Positions 31,930-45,383 of a stretch of 64,000 bases of DNA are shown one piece after another. The DNA is taken from positions 2,337,723-2,401,722 of the forward strand of contig CAKKTE020000077.1 in assembly GCA_920105625.2 (NCBI GenBank). The letters are read 5' to 3'. The position numbers and the translations under genes were made by a program. Numbering within the stretch: position 1 is the stretch's first letter; every line of letters starts with the position of its first letter. The notes under the pieces were generated by a model that was not told the origin of the DNA, ran no database searches, and was given only the letters and a program-made list of their open reading frames with translations. The stretch comes from Clusia tigrina. Taxonomy: Eukaryota > Arthropoda > Insecta > Diptera > Clusiidae.

Positions 31930-32520
31930 CCCATAGACTCCTCTTCATCACAGTAGAATCTGCAAATGCTCGTGCTACATATACCTATTTTGTGGATGGC
32001 CAGTTCGTTGAGTGCGTTGTTACACTCTATAAGGACTTTTGATGTAAATGTGTAGCTTTTAAGAGCTTTGAGGACTGATTGACTGTCTGAGAGTATTTTA
32101 ATTTTCACTCCTTTAAGTCCTCTTTTAGATAAGATTTCCACTGTTTCCATTATAGCATAGAGCTCCGCATGGAAAATCATGGTATCTGCACTTAGGTTTA
32201 TTGATTTGTGTGCTCTAGGTCCCACTATTCCTGCTCCTACCCCCTTGAGCGTTTTGGATCCATCTGTATACCATTTTTGCGAATCATCGTGTAGCCATGT
32301 TGGGCTATCGTTCCACTCCTCCATTGATGAGAATATGACATTGTACCTCTTGGTGAAATTGAGTGCTAAGTCTGTGTGGTCACTTGCCTGGGTCATGCAC
32401 GTAGCATCTTCGACCAAATTTAGAATTTCTAGGTGTCCAGTGAGATTTGCTGGTTTGAATTTTTCATTTGTATGGATTGAGAGTGATTGCCTTGCAACTT
32501 CGTCTTGTATTGCTAGGCCC
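31930..32520 (-). pseudogene. LINE M: RT C-terminal part and RNase H
   Basis: The minus frame reads GLAIQDEVARQSLSIHTN, then a linker, then RNase H: WYTDGSKTLKGVGAGIVG with the first catalytic D, FHAELYAIMETVEI with the E, ILSDSQSVLKAL with the next D, and NALNELAIHKI. It ends in CRFYCDEEES at the B2 insertion. RNase H after RT is typical of I, R1-like and LOA-group LINEs. Upstream RT is not present in this orientation: sequence flips near 32520. Confidence 0.8.
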
Positions 32521-32698
32521 ATCATACTATATGGGGCATTGGTATGGTGGGGAAAAACAAAACAAACAACAGCCATATTAAAACTGTGCAAATTACAAAG
32601 GCTGGCATGCCTAAGCATTACAGGGGCTATTAGAACTACCCCCACTGCTGGCATGGAAGCGCTGTTAAATTTACCACCGCTACACCTAGCAATACAAG
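32521..32698 (+). pseudogene. LINE M: plus-oriented RT C-terminal fragment in palindrome spacer
   Basis: Plus-strand reading gives ILYGALVWWGKTKQTTA, then LACLSITGAIRTTPTAGM and LPPLHLAIQD, the LINE RT tail that should directly precede the EVARQ stretch found in minus orientation at 32397-32515. The fragment thus faces away from the adjoining one. After LAIQD it joins the right arm at TQASDH, skipping about 40 codons. Confidence 0.75.
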
Positions 32699-33165
32699 AT
32701 GACCCAGGCAAGTGACCACACAGACTTAGCACTCAATTTCACCAAGAGGTACAATGTCATATTCTCATCAATGGAGGAGTGGAACGATAGCCCAACATGG
32801 CTACACGATGATTCGCAAAAATGGTATACAGATGGATCCAAAACGCTCAAGGGGGTAGGAGCAGGAATAGTGGGACCTAGAGCACACAAATCAATAAACC
32901 TAAGTGCAGATACCATGATTTTCCATGCGGAGCTCTATGCTATAATGGAAACAGTGGAAATCTTATCTAAAAGAGGACTTAAAGGAGTGAAAATTAAAAT
33001 ACTCTCAGACAGTCAATCAGTCCTCAAAGCTCTTAAAAGCTACACATTTACATCAAAAGTCCTTATAGAGTGTAACAACGCACTCAACGAACTGGCCATC
33101 CACAAAATAGGTATATGTAGCACGAGCATTTGCAGATTCTACTGTGATGAAGAGGAGTCTATGGG
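32699..33165 (+). pseudogene. LINE M RNase H, inverted second copy
   Basis: The same RNase H residues as 31930-32396 (YTDGSKTLKGVG, FHAELYAIME, SDSQSVLKAL) read on the plus strand, because this is the right arm of the palindrome. It ends at the inverted B LTR. Confidence 0.85.
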
Positions 33166-33647
33166 TGTTGTGAGTTAGAATCAAGCTACCTACGAGTAGC
33201 TGACTCACAGTATCGACTCCTAATAGATGCCACACTCTGTTGGATTAGCATGTGCTAATCGTTATTTAAGAATAGAACATACTTTTAGGGTCCAAGTATA
33301 AGTTAATATGATCTGTGTAATGTTTTAAGTAAACTTTTAGGGTAATACAGTTCCGCAGTCGATTCGACGAGGGCATTGTAATGCAGCGTCGTCAATTTCA
33401 TACTAGGTCAGTTGGTCAAGCCAACTGACACCAATTAGCAGGTGCGGAACTGGAACATTAGAAAGGTCAGTTCACAGACTGAGATGACTGTTAAGAAATA
33501 GAATATAAGAATTAGTATTTGTAAGAATAAATGGCTTGTGATTTAAAAAAAAGTGTAATGTGATTTTTCCAAAGAGTGATTTAGGGTTTTCAGCCACACG
33601 CGCACAGCAGAAGGGCGCCCCATGTCAACCAAACACGGACCCCAACA
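33166..33647 (+). repeat. B LTR, inverted copy in right arm
   Basis: 482 bp, TGTTGTGAG...CCAACA, the reverse complement of 31448-31929. No gag-pol follows beyond the first codons, so this is a 5'-end fragment and not a separate element. Confidence 0.9.
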
Positions 33648-33650
33648 TTT

Positions 33651-33670
33651 TGGCGCAGCCGGTAGGATCC
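33651..33670 (+). promoter_or_regulatory. B primer-binding site, inverted copy
   Basis: TGGCGCAGCCGGTAGGATCC follows the LTR after TTT, as in B2. It is part of the right arm. Confidence 0.75.
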
Positions 33671-34775
33671 AACGTCGAGTGCTAGGAAAAGAGCACTCCT
33701 ACGCGGGAATCCACCAACAGGAAACCATTAGGATAACCATCTAAAAGGAGTTCAATGGAGGGAGCAAGGATATTGGTGAGTATGCTTATATTAGGATACT
33801 TTAGTATTTAAGTGCATTTTGTCGACGCTTCTTCGGTGGCCGTGTGGGCGCTTTTGCGCCGGTCATGCAGAAGAAGCAGCATCGGGGCTGAATAGTCGCT
33901 GCGGTTAGGTGACACTAGGTTGATCCTCGAAAATTTTTAATGGTCAGGTTGTATAGGTTTATTTCACTGAGATTAGGCTTATATTTTTTCTTACTTCTTG
34001 TTTCAGCATTCTCGGGGGATGTGGGACGTGTCTGTTTATTCACGGATTTTGCGTTATTGAATTGCGAACTTGTGTATACCGGTTAGTTTGGTTCGGAAAG
34101 AACGTGTCACGGTATAGGGTTCGTACGGTTATGATAGGGGATTTGTTTTTGTTTGTCAGTAGGGACATTTATATGATTCAATTTATATTGTTTTGAAATC
34201 AAAATAAAGATTGATTTAAATATTTGGCATTTTGAGTTTAGGGTATTAGGTGAAGAGATGCAGACAACACGTGTTGTTGCATCAAAGTTTGTGTAGTTCC
34301 AAAACTACAATTTGCGTAGCAATGTTGAAGAAAACATGTAAATGCTATTATTACATGTCGCATACGTTACGGGTTTTTTTTTATTAAATATGGATTCAAA
34401 TTTCCGGGAATGAATCAAGACATTTTTGCCTGTAAATCCAATTTTGGGAGTATTAAAGTTGGTGATTGGATATAGGGATATACGTGAGGAAAACAAGGAG
34501 TATCTGTGAGGAAGTCAAGGACCAATTTGCAGTGATGGAAGGACTTAATGGACGCCGGTAGACAGCGGATATGGAACTTTGTGATGGAAAAAAAAGTATA
34601 GCAGAATATGTATATAAAGATAGATTTATGGTGGAATGTTTTTTGTTAATAACTCTGTTTTGAATCATTAAGTAAGATAGAATAAAATATTGGAACAAGT
34701 TTTTACAATTATTGGATTTTTATTTGTAATTGGGATACGCCATCTGTTCTTGCATTTGGGATATGACGAATGAAG
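33671..34775 (+). other. B leader, inverted copy, with truncated gag start
   Basis: Noncoding leader copied from B2. The gag ATG at 34763 is followed by only four family codons (MTNE) before the arm ends at 34775. Confidence 0.75.
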
Positions 34776-35190
34776 GATTAATTACCCCCTTGGACAGTGA
34801 TTTTTGTATTCTGGCTGTCGTTGGGACATCTTTAAGTTCTTCACAGAAGTTTTTCCATGATTTCCTCAGTTCCTTATTGTATAGTGTCAGGGATTTCTTA
34901 TATTCCTCCCATGTTTTGTATTTCTTTGCGTCATTGAATTTGGACCTTGCTACTTGACGCAAATTAGCTAGTTCTTTGTTCCACCAAGGGACCTTCTTCG
35001 TTGAGGTTTTTGTATTGAGTGGACTACATTCGTGATATGAGGATATAATGGAGTCAGTCAGAGCTTCAACTGATGCATCCAATTCCTCTGTGGATCTTAT
35101 GTGAAGCATGCTTCTGGTTAGCTTAGTTTCTAAGCACTCTGAGTATTTATCCCAGTTTGTTGATTTAGGGCTTCTTCAGAGCGTTTTAGG
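34776..35190 (-). pseudogene. LINE M: endonuclease-RT linker fragment
   Basis: The minus frame reads STNWDKYSECLE, then VPWWNKELANLRQVARSKF, YKKSLTLYNKELRKSW and KNFCEELKD. This is the region just before RT in jockey/R1/LOA-type LINEs; LINE L has the matching PWWNSEI segment near 37480. It ends abruptly at the palindrome's right arm, so the RT fingers and palm of M are missing. The polarity agrees with the minus-oriented RNase H part. Confidence 0.75.
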
Positions 35191-35340
35191 CCGACTGGTG
35201 TTGCTTGTAGCTTTTCTTGTCTTTGCTCTGTTGGTTGTTGAAAAGAAGAAACATCAATTACTTTTAAAAGAAGAAATAACTGTTTCCTCCTTGTTCCTTG
35301 TTCAGACAGGCCAACACTGCATATTTGTGCTTTAACATTT
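35191..35340. other. Junction between LINE M and LINE L
   Basis: Minus-strand M coding sequence fades around 35190 with a stop upstream. LINE L begins by about 35341. The exact edge and any target duplication are not visible. Confidence 0.35.
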
Positions 35341-36618
35341 TTTGAGTCGAATAACTGTCCTGGTTTATTTACCTACTTAGCCCCGCTCCCAGCCACAAGC
35401 GCATCCTCACAGGGTCATAAAAACCCTGCTTCGGACCACCCCAGCACAAGGACTGCTAGGCCGGGTGCTAGGGTCGCCCCTCCGTCCGTTCCTCGGACTG
35501 GTACAGGGAGAGCTTCGGCAAATAAGCCGACCTCCTCCAGCACGGGCCCCAGCACCAATCTCCCTTCAGGTGCTCGCACGCATGTGAATGCGTCTACACG
35601 GGAGTACACAACCCGGAGGTCCGCCTTCAGGATTCTGCAAAGGTTGGAATCCGCCGACCGCGCATCAATGTCGGATAAAGACAAGGGAGCGCTTGCATGG
35701 GCTCACCAAAATATTGGTGCTCGTGCGCAGCCACCCCCTGAGGGTGCTCAGGAACGACAACGGTCGACTGACCACCCCTCCCAATCAATCGTGCGGGAAA
35801 CTAATCGCCCACGACTGGCTTCCAGGCCGAGACTGACTCGGCCATTTAATGAGGTAGCCAAAGAGGGCCTCATCTGGGCAATCGTTGACACTGGAAACAG
35901 TGACGGTACCATTTCCCAAGCGAACTGGAAGATGGTGGAGAAGGCCCTTTTCAGGATCTATAGGGACATCCTGAGGGTCAATCCAGGCCCTTCACCTGTA
36001 TGCCGGGACGCGGCATGGTATCAGGGGCACGTGAAGCTCATCGCGTGCTCAGATGAGCGCTTGGCTGAGCTTTATAAGATGGCCATCTCAATGGTTGGCG
36101 AAATCTGGCCGGGGGCCAAGCTCTTAGTTGTTCCCAGAGACCAGATCCCGAACCGCCTGCGTTCTAGGGCCTGGGTTCCGGCAGAGCACTCCTCGCCGGA
36201 AGAAATTCTGTAGTTGCTTAGGCTCAGCAATTACGCCCTCCCCACGGATGACTGGAAGGTCGCAAAAATAAGCGAGCCCAAGGGCAACTCTCGAGAGATC
36301 ATCATTATTCTTAATGAGGACTCTCTAGCCCCTATTAATGCCAAAAAGGGAGAGATCAACTATGGCTTTAGTTCGATCTCACTCAAGGTCTATAGGAGTG
36401 ACAACCAGGGAGCATACAAGCCCCCCATTCAGGCCAAACCGGATCTCACCTTCGATGATGGGGAGAGTTACGCTTCGGCCTCAGAATCGGTTGGCAGTTT
36501 CTGCGGACGTCCGATAACTAATATCGCCGACGTTGGTGATTCTCCTCTGTCAGAAGAGAAGGCAGCCTGCGTGACGATGATGGCCACCTCCGGGAATGGT
36601 GAGGGTATTACAGATTAA
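35341..36618 (+). pseudogene. LINE L ORF1 (DUF4780-like RNA-binding/Gag-like protein)
   Basis: The frame is open from before 35341 to 36618 with a single TAG at 36211. The N-terminal part is Pro/Ser/Arg-rich. From about 35860 a folded domain follows: LIWAIVDTGNSDGTIS, DAAWYQGHVKLIACSDERL, GAKLLVVPRDQIP, then beyond the stop NYALPTDDWKVAKI and INYGFSSISLKVYR. This resembles the DUF4780 domain of insect LINE ORF1 proteins; there is no CCHC knuckle. No ATG is visible in frame near the start. It overlaps the ORF2 start by 23 bases. Confidence 0.7.
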
Positions 36619-37470
36619 CCTTCACCATTCCATGGCTGCCTCAGCAGCCCTGATCCTCCACCTGACTCAAAAAGGAGAGGAACTCAGACTGGTCCAAGAA
36701 CCTTGGGTCGTAAATGATCAGGTTCGCGGACTCACTATAAGCGGATACGGCACAGTATTCTTGCAGGATCGAGGTAAACCCAGAGCCTGTATTCTTGTTA
36801 AGAACAATATTAACGCTCTTCTTCTTCACAGGTTCAGCGACAAGGATAATGTAGCCATGGGTATTTCCACCAACACCATGGCTATATGGATCTTTAGCAG
36901 CTACATGGCGCACGACCACGGGCTGACGCCGCCTCCGGATGCTTTAAGGCCGCTGGTAGCGGAGGCTAATAGAAAGCGCATCCCGGTAGTCATCGGGGCC
37001 GATGCCAATGCCCATCACGAGGTGTGGGGCAGCACGGATACCAATGAGCGGGGTGAGTCACTCTTTGATTTCATTCTTACCAACGACATAGTCATTGCTA
37101 ACAGGGGGAGAGAGCCAACCTTCATTACCTCAAATAGAAGGGAGGTTCTCGATCTAACTCTTGGTAATAATCACTCGTCTCACCTTATTTCGAGCTGGCG
37201 CGTTTTGCAGGAATGCTCCTTCTCGGACCACTGTTACATCTGTTTTAGAATTGCGATCTCAGATACGTTAGATACAGCAGAGCGCAAAAGACACACTAAC
37301 AGGAAAAGAACTGACTGGACAAGATTCCAGACCATTATGGAGTCGGGCCTGCAGTAGACTCCTCCCACGATCAATAATAACCTCGATATAGATCGAGCGG
37401 TTGAAACCATTACAGCACTATTTAACTCTGCTGCCAAATCAGCCTGCAACTTCCCGAAGCCAAGAGGAAA
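36596..37470 (+). pseudogene. LINE L ORF2: AP-type endonuclease
   Basis: The ATG at 36596 lies inside the end of ORF1. The endonuclease that nicks target DNA is recognisable from RVLQINLHHS (N-terminal Asn), LVQEPWV (catalytic Glu), VVIGADANAHHEVWGS (Asp/Asn active site), and FSDHCYICF (the final Asp-His pair). All key residues are present. A TAG at about 37355 and a frameshift near 37460-37480 separate it from RT. Confidence 0.85.
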
Positions 37471-38694
37471 ACCAAAGCCCCTTGGTGGAATTCGGAAATT
37501 GCTGAGCTACGAAAAGTATGCCGCAAACTCTTCAACAGAGCCAAAGCTACAAATGACTGGCTCCCTTTCAAAAACAAACAAAGGGAACTCAAGTATATGG
37601 TTAGGAGATCCAAACGTGCGTCTTGGCGAGACTTCTGTGGCAACATAGAAAGCTCGTCGGAGACAAGTAGACTCCGGAGGATTCTCAATACCACCCCTCG
37701 GGCTCAGAGATCGGACGGTACCTGGGCCGACTCTGAAACCGACACTTTGGACGCCCTAATAGAAACACATTTCCCGGGGAATGAAATCTTTGTGGATTGC
37801 AGGTCTCTTAACACCAACCACTCTTTAAGTCACTCAACCCAATTCCAAATGACCAACACGCATATTCAGTGGGCCATCAACAGCTTTAAGCCTTTTAAAT
37901 CTCCCGGGCCTGATGGTATCATTCCCGCGGACATTCAGCACACTGCAAGTGCGGTTGCGCCTTGGCTACTGTATATTTATAATGCATGCCTAAGATGGTC
38001 GTACATTCCCAAAAGCTGGAGAGAAGCTCGAGTAGTTTTCATCCCTAAAGCGGGAAAGTCGACCCACACCAAGCCTAAGGACTATAGACCAATTAGTTTG
38101 TCTTCATTTCTTTTGAAAACACTGGAAAGAGTCCTTGATATACAAATCAGGAGCTCTATTAATTCCACGTGCCTTTCCAAATCACAACATGCCTATACTA
38201 AAGGCAAGTCTGTGGAAACAGCGCTTGACGTGCTCATTGAGCAAGTAGAGAAATCTCTAGCCAACAAAGAATATACTCTTGCAATATTTCTCGATATAGA
38301 AGGGGCATTCAACAATATTTGTCCCTCCGCCATTACTAAATCCTTAGTAAACCTGAATCTGGACCCCAGCTTGGTTAGGTTCATCGAACAGCTACTGAAA
38401 ACACGCGTCATTAGCTCCTCAATAGGAAACGTACATGCTAAAAGGACTGTCAAAAGAGGTACTCCACAAGGCGGTGTGCTCTCACCCCTCATATGGAACT
38501 TGACGGTGAACACACTACTTAGGAGATTAGATCAGACCGGCTGCAACACTATAGCTTATGCGGACGACATTGCTATCTCTGTTTCCGGTAAATATCTGTC
38601 AACACTATAAGAAAAGCTAAGCTACACTCTTAGCATTCTGTCCCAATGGTGTCTTGAAGTTGGCCTAGATGTCAACCCTTCCAAAGCTGAGGCC
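37471..38694 (+). pseudogene. LINE L ORF2: reverse transcriptase
   Basis: The frame runs from the PWWNSEI linker through FKSPGPDGIIPADI, VVFIPKAGK, YRPISLSSFLLKTLERVL, QHAYTKGKSVETAL, FLDIEGAFNNI, RGTPQGGVLSPLIW and the catalytic AYADDI. These are the standard RT blocks in order. A TAA at 38608 replaces a codon soon after the active site, and the same frame then continues into the thumb. Confidence 0.88.
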
Positions 38695-39528
38695 ATGCTC
38701 TTCACCAGGAAGCACAAAATACCAAGTTTTGACTTACCCAAACTTAATGGGAATACGCTTAGCCTAAGCAATAGCGTCAAGTATCTAGGTCTGATCCTGG
38801 ACCCTAAGCTCCATTGGAAAGCAAATTTGGCAGAGAGGGTACGGAAAGCCACTTGTGCTCTGTACTGTTGCAAGAGATCCATGGGAACAACATGGGGCGT
38901 CCAACCTCGAACCATGTCCTGGCTCTATGCGGCGGTGGTTGAGCCATACTTTCTCTACGGCGCTGTCTTCTGGTGGCCCGCAACTGACAAGGCGGTGAAC
39001 CTAAAACCTCTTGACAAGGTTAGAAGAACAGCAGCGGTTATGATAACAGGGGCTCTGCGTACCACCTCTACCAAACCTCTATTTGCATTCCTACATTGGT
39101 TGCCCACTAGGCTTCTGGTCAGGCAACAAGCAAAATGCTCGGCAACCAGACTCAATGCTATATCCCGCTGGACTAGGCTGAACCTGGGCCAAGCCAATAT
39201 TCTGATGCAGGACACGCCCGTACAGGACGTTGACTTTACGTGCTCTACACCTAATCTAAACCACGGGTTCGACACTTACATTCCTAGTAGAGAGGAATGG
39301 TCCAACAATTTAGTGGTCACTGGCAGTTCCATTGACATATATACGGATGGCTCCAAACTGGAGAATAAGGTCGGTTGCGGCATCTTCTCCAGAAAACTTG
39401 TCATCAAGCTCTCCTATCGTCTCCCTGACCATTGCAGCGTCTTTCAGGCGGAAGTAATGGCAATATTCCAAGCGTCCAAGCGGCTTATTCGCAATGAAGT
39501 ATGCGATGTGATGATACGCATATCGTGA
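38695..39528 (+). pseudogene. LINE L ORF2: RT thumb region and RNase H N-terminal half
   Basis: This continues RT in the same frame with VKYLGLILDPKLHWKAN, FLYGAVFWWPATDK and RTAAVMITGALRTTSTK. RNase H begins at IDIYTDGSKLENKVGCGIF (first catalytic D) and reaches FQAEVMAIFQASKRL (catalytic E). It stops at 39526-39528 exactly where an 18-bp hairpin begins to disrupt the sequence. Confidence 0.85.
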
Positions 39529-39546
39529 ATATGCGTATCATCACAT
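39506..39546. repeat. Perfect 18-bp inverted repeat with 5-bp loop inside RNase H
   Basis: ATGTGATGATACGCATAT is followed by CGTGA and its exact reverse complement. The second arm is extra relative to a normal RNase H reading and brings in the stop, so it looks like a template-switch insertion or snapback repair. Confidence 0.85.
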
Positions 39547-42650
<3,104 letters not shown>

Positions 42651-42670
42651 TACTAACTCCTCCCCCTCTT
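42651..42670 (-). promoter_or_regulatory. Element E polypurine tract and 3' LTR start
   Basis: On the minus strand AAGAGGGGGAGG is followed by AGTTAGTAGGGTGC. LTRs starting AGTTA right after a purine tract are typical of gypsy-like errantiviruses. The far end of the LTR was not fixed. Confidence 0.65.
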
Positions 42671-44016
42671 AAACGTAGCCGTCCTCGGCTGGCTGTGCAG
42701 GCCCGGTAGATCTATTGGAGCGCCAATTCCTAATGAATTGGAGCACTCTTAGGTTATTCTGAGCCTCCTTGTTCCTCTTTCTAGATTTGCAGACCCAAAG
42801 GATTATGACTAGTGCCAGCGTGGCCACGGTTATACGACGTGAAATCAGTTAGGTTCACTGTATGGAAGAAGGAATACCCGCCCTCAGTAAAGGTGTCCTT
42901 TTGGGGTTTATGTAAGAGGTGCCGTTAATAAGAACTTGAGAATCGAATGTTATTAGCACAGTACCATTCACCTTTACGGGCGCCCTCTTTGATACCTCGA
43001 TTATGGTGGGTTGGCTCCTTAAAAGTATGACTCCGTCGTCGATAGTCCGAAGATAGTGGAAGGCTGGAACCGAATTGCAGGATGAAGAAAAGTTGTTCGC
43101 CAAGCGACTAACGCAGGTGTAGGATGGGTTGCGCTCGCAAAACCACATCGTCTTGTCGGATGGTTTGCAGGTTAAAGTGGGCAGGAAAGTTCTGTCACAA
43201 TTGGCTAAAACGGACGAGCCCAAGGACAGGACAAATCTATTTTCCCTAACGACAGGAAAAACTAACATACGCTCGTAGACTCGATCCACAATTGGGTATT
43301 TGACCAGGAAGTACAGCTCCGTTTCACTCTGGTACAGTGAAAGTATTTGAGACGGCTATAATACTCATTACTGTCACATTTCCCGAATGCTCCTCCCTCA
43401 CTAGCTCTTCCACCTCACGGGCGTCCAATAACGTGGGATTTACGACGTTTAGTCTAGCCATCGCGATGGAATTCAGGAGGTTGTTTAATTCCATCATGAT
43501 CACCCTATTGCGGCTGGTCACCAAAGAGAACAGGCTGGCTGAGACAAGCCTATCCCGTTTGGTGGGTCTCATGAGCTCGTTCACGGTGTGGCTTAGGTGT
43601 CGAATATGTTCCTGCATTACAGTATTGACGTGTATTTGTTGCCCGTGTGATGCGATTAACCGGTCTTGAGTGCGCGTAAGAGCTTGGAAGTCATCGGCGT
43701 CGGGAGTGCCGGCAATGAATTTTAAAGCCGAACCCAATATGTCAATGCCGCGGGCATGCCTATGATGAACCTGAATCAGCTGCAGTAAGCGGCTGATCTG
43801 CTCAATGTCAGCTTCAATTAGTTTCCTCATGTGGGATTCCGGGCAGTATTGAAGGATATTTTCCGACTGTTCAACCGTTCCCCAATACTCCGACAAGTTG
43901 GTGGCATGACGCAAATACCCGTGGTCCGTAAACAAGGCTACCTTTCCTCCGGTGACAGGCACATAATAGGAATGGTTGTAATCATGGATGCTGCATCGCA
44001 TGTCATGCAGACCCAA
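42669..44016 (-). pseudogene. Element E Env (errantivirus-type envelope), two frameshifts, copy 1
   Basis: The frame from 44016 covers the surface part and a fusion-peptide-like segment (GIDILGSALKFIAGTPDADDF) followed by a helical region, as in gypsy-type Env. A frameshift near 43325 moves to 43289-42855, which carries the cysteine-rich ectodomain (FCERNPSYTCVSR, FSSSCNSVPAF). A second shift near 42850 leads to a membrane segment (VATLALVIILWVC) and a basic tail (KSRKRNKEAQ), ending at 42669. The signal peptide lies before 44016 and is not clearly in frame. Confidence 0.75.
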
Positions 44017-44132
44017 TAGTAACCTGCAACGATGTGGATGTAAGTGGCGAGGATGGTTATAAATTAATTATGGGGTAGTTAAGCTAGATTCTTGTGCCTG
44101 CCTAACGCAGATTGTCCTTGTCTAGAGCTTGC

Positions 44133-44492
44133 CTAACGCAGATTGTCCTTATGAACCACCCTTCCCTTAATTATGACCTTGGATCCGAGGTCCCTTTCGA
44201 TTGTGGCCTGTGAATAAATCTTGGTAAGTTTGTTACCTAGCCTCCTATTCGATTTTATGAAAACCTTACGCCCTGGTTGGAATAACCGCGTTCGCTTTCC
44301 CCTATTGAGGTTTCTCAATTCCGATTCCTGTGCGGTCTTCAACCTTTCAATCACCGCGTCCCTTAGCTCGTCCGGAATGGAGTATGTTGAGAAGTTAGGC
44401 TGGCAGGATCGCCATGTAGGGTATGTTGACAAGTTAGGCTGGCAGGATTGCCATGTAAGATATGTTGATTGTTGTTCACGCAGGATCGGCAT
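44133..44492 (-). pseudogene. Element E Pol C-terminus (integrase end), copy 1
   Basis: The frame ends with KVFIKSNRRLGNKL and GSKVIIKGRVVHKDNLR, the characteristic end of errantivirus integrase just upstream of env. Upstream is a tandem duplication of about 14 residues (STYLTWQSCQPNL, STYPTWRSCQPNF). The protein is cut at 44503 by the D LTR, so the rest of E pol is missing. A 25-base duplication (GACAAGGACAATCTGCGTTA) follows the stop. Confidence 0.75.
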
Positions 44493-44502
44493 TCAATTCA
44501 TT

Positions 44503-45107
44503 TGCAGATTCTATACAATGCATAGATGCAAAAGAGCACTATAAAATAGAAATGCCTAACACGAAGCGGAAAGACGCCCTCAGTAAAGGTTTTGACCGGC
44601 AGAGTGTGCCGTTGGCCAAGCTATTGTTTGTGCTGTTCTAAGACTTTCCTGACTTAGAGCACGAGAGATAAAAAGAATAAACTAATGCGAGTAGCAGTTT
44701 CAGTTGTCTTCAGATTAACTCTGCTTTATTTGGTGGCTCGCTGGCCTTTTTATATTATTGAATTCTTATTGTTTTCATATCCTAACTAACATAAAATATA
44801 TCTATCTTATTTCCACTAGTTACAAATCATATTCCCGAAATTTGTCTCAAGTATCGGATTACCGATATTATTCATTGACGAATCATCGTCTTTGTTTATA
44901 TTAATAATTTTGAGTGCAAGTTCAGGGCTAAAGTCACTGCACTGTCTAATATGCATACGCTGCACCACCAAAATGCTAGTCTAGCGTATTTTGGTATTGA
45001 GTGCAATTGCGCACGTTGCGCTATTGTCAGTTTGTTTGCATATGCGACTTGTTGCTGTGCTTATGACGATGTGTGGTCGTCAGTGTACACTTGTGTGGTA
45101 CACTACA
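44503..45107 (-). repeat. D(-) 3' LTR
   Basis: On the minus strand it runs from TGTAGTGTACCACAC to AATCTGCA, 605 bp, preceded by the purine tract AAAGGGTGAGGG. It matches the D(+) LTR 59770-60394. Confidence 0.85.
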
Positions 45108-45383
45108 CCCTCACCCTTTAGGGGTGTTAGCGAATAATTTTTCTGGAAATATGGTTTGTGTTGTATTACAATTGTCTTATGTTATGGATTTGTTAGATGA
45201 TTTTCATATTTTCTAATAATTGGTATTGTTTGTTTATAAATTGTTTCTTATTATGTTTTTAATTATATAGTTAAAATTACAAATTATGTAGTTTTGATAT
45301 AATTACATATACTTATGATTACTAATTACATTGTTTTGATTACATATTGTGATAGTTTTAATTATAAATCTTATTGTATAAAT
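45108..45383 (-). other. D(-) region between pol and 3' LTR
   Basis: AT-rich with repeated TTACAT/TTGTATAA-like motifs and no ORF. It matches the D(+) region 63420-63690. Confidence 0.6.

Larger units (their letters stand above)
30320..32396. repeat. Large inverted repeat, left arm (2,077 bp)
   Basis: Base n in this arm pairs with base 65095-n in 32699-34775. The relation holds at the LTR edges, PBS and outer ends with no net length change. By eye about ten differences are present, roughly 99.5% identity. The arm contains the first four codons of B gag, leader, PBS, LTR and part of the LINE M RNase H. Confidence 0.92.
32699..34775. repeat. Large inverted repeat, right arm (2,077 bp)
   Basis: Reverse complement of 30320-32396. 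Small differences include CCAGAAAGG versus TTAGAAAGG near 33460, one base lost near 34468 and one gained near 34595. Beyond 34775 the sequence switches to LINE M on the minus strand. Confidence 0.92.

Noticed and set aside
31917..32732. A single 271-codon protein with RNase H
   Set aside because: The beginning is the complement of a plus-oriented LINE fragment, so the ORF crosses an inversion point. Only the part from about 32520 down is genuine LINE M.
34730..35335. Plus-strand ORFs opposite LINE M linker
   Set aside because: The minus-strand reading (PWWNKELANLRQ and following) matches the LINE EN-RT linker; the plus frames are shadows.
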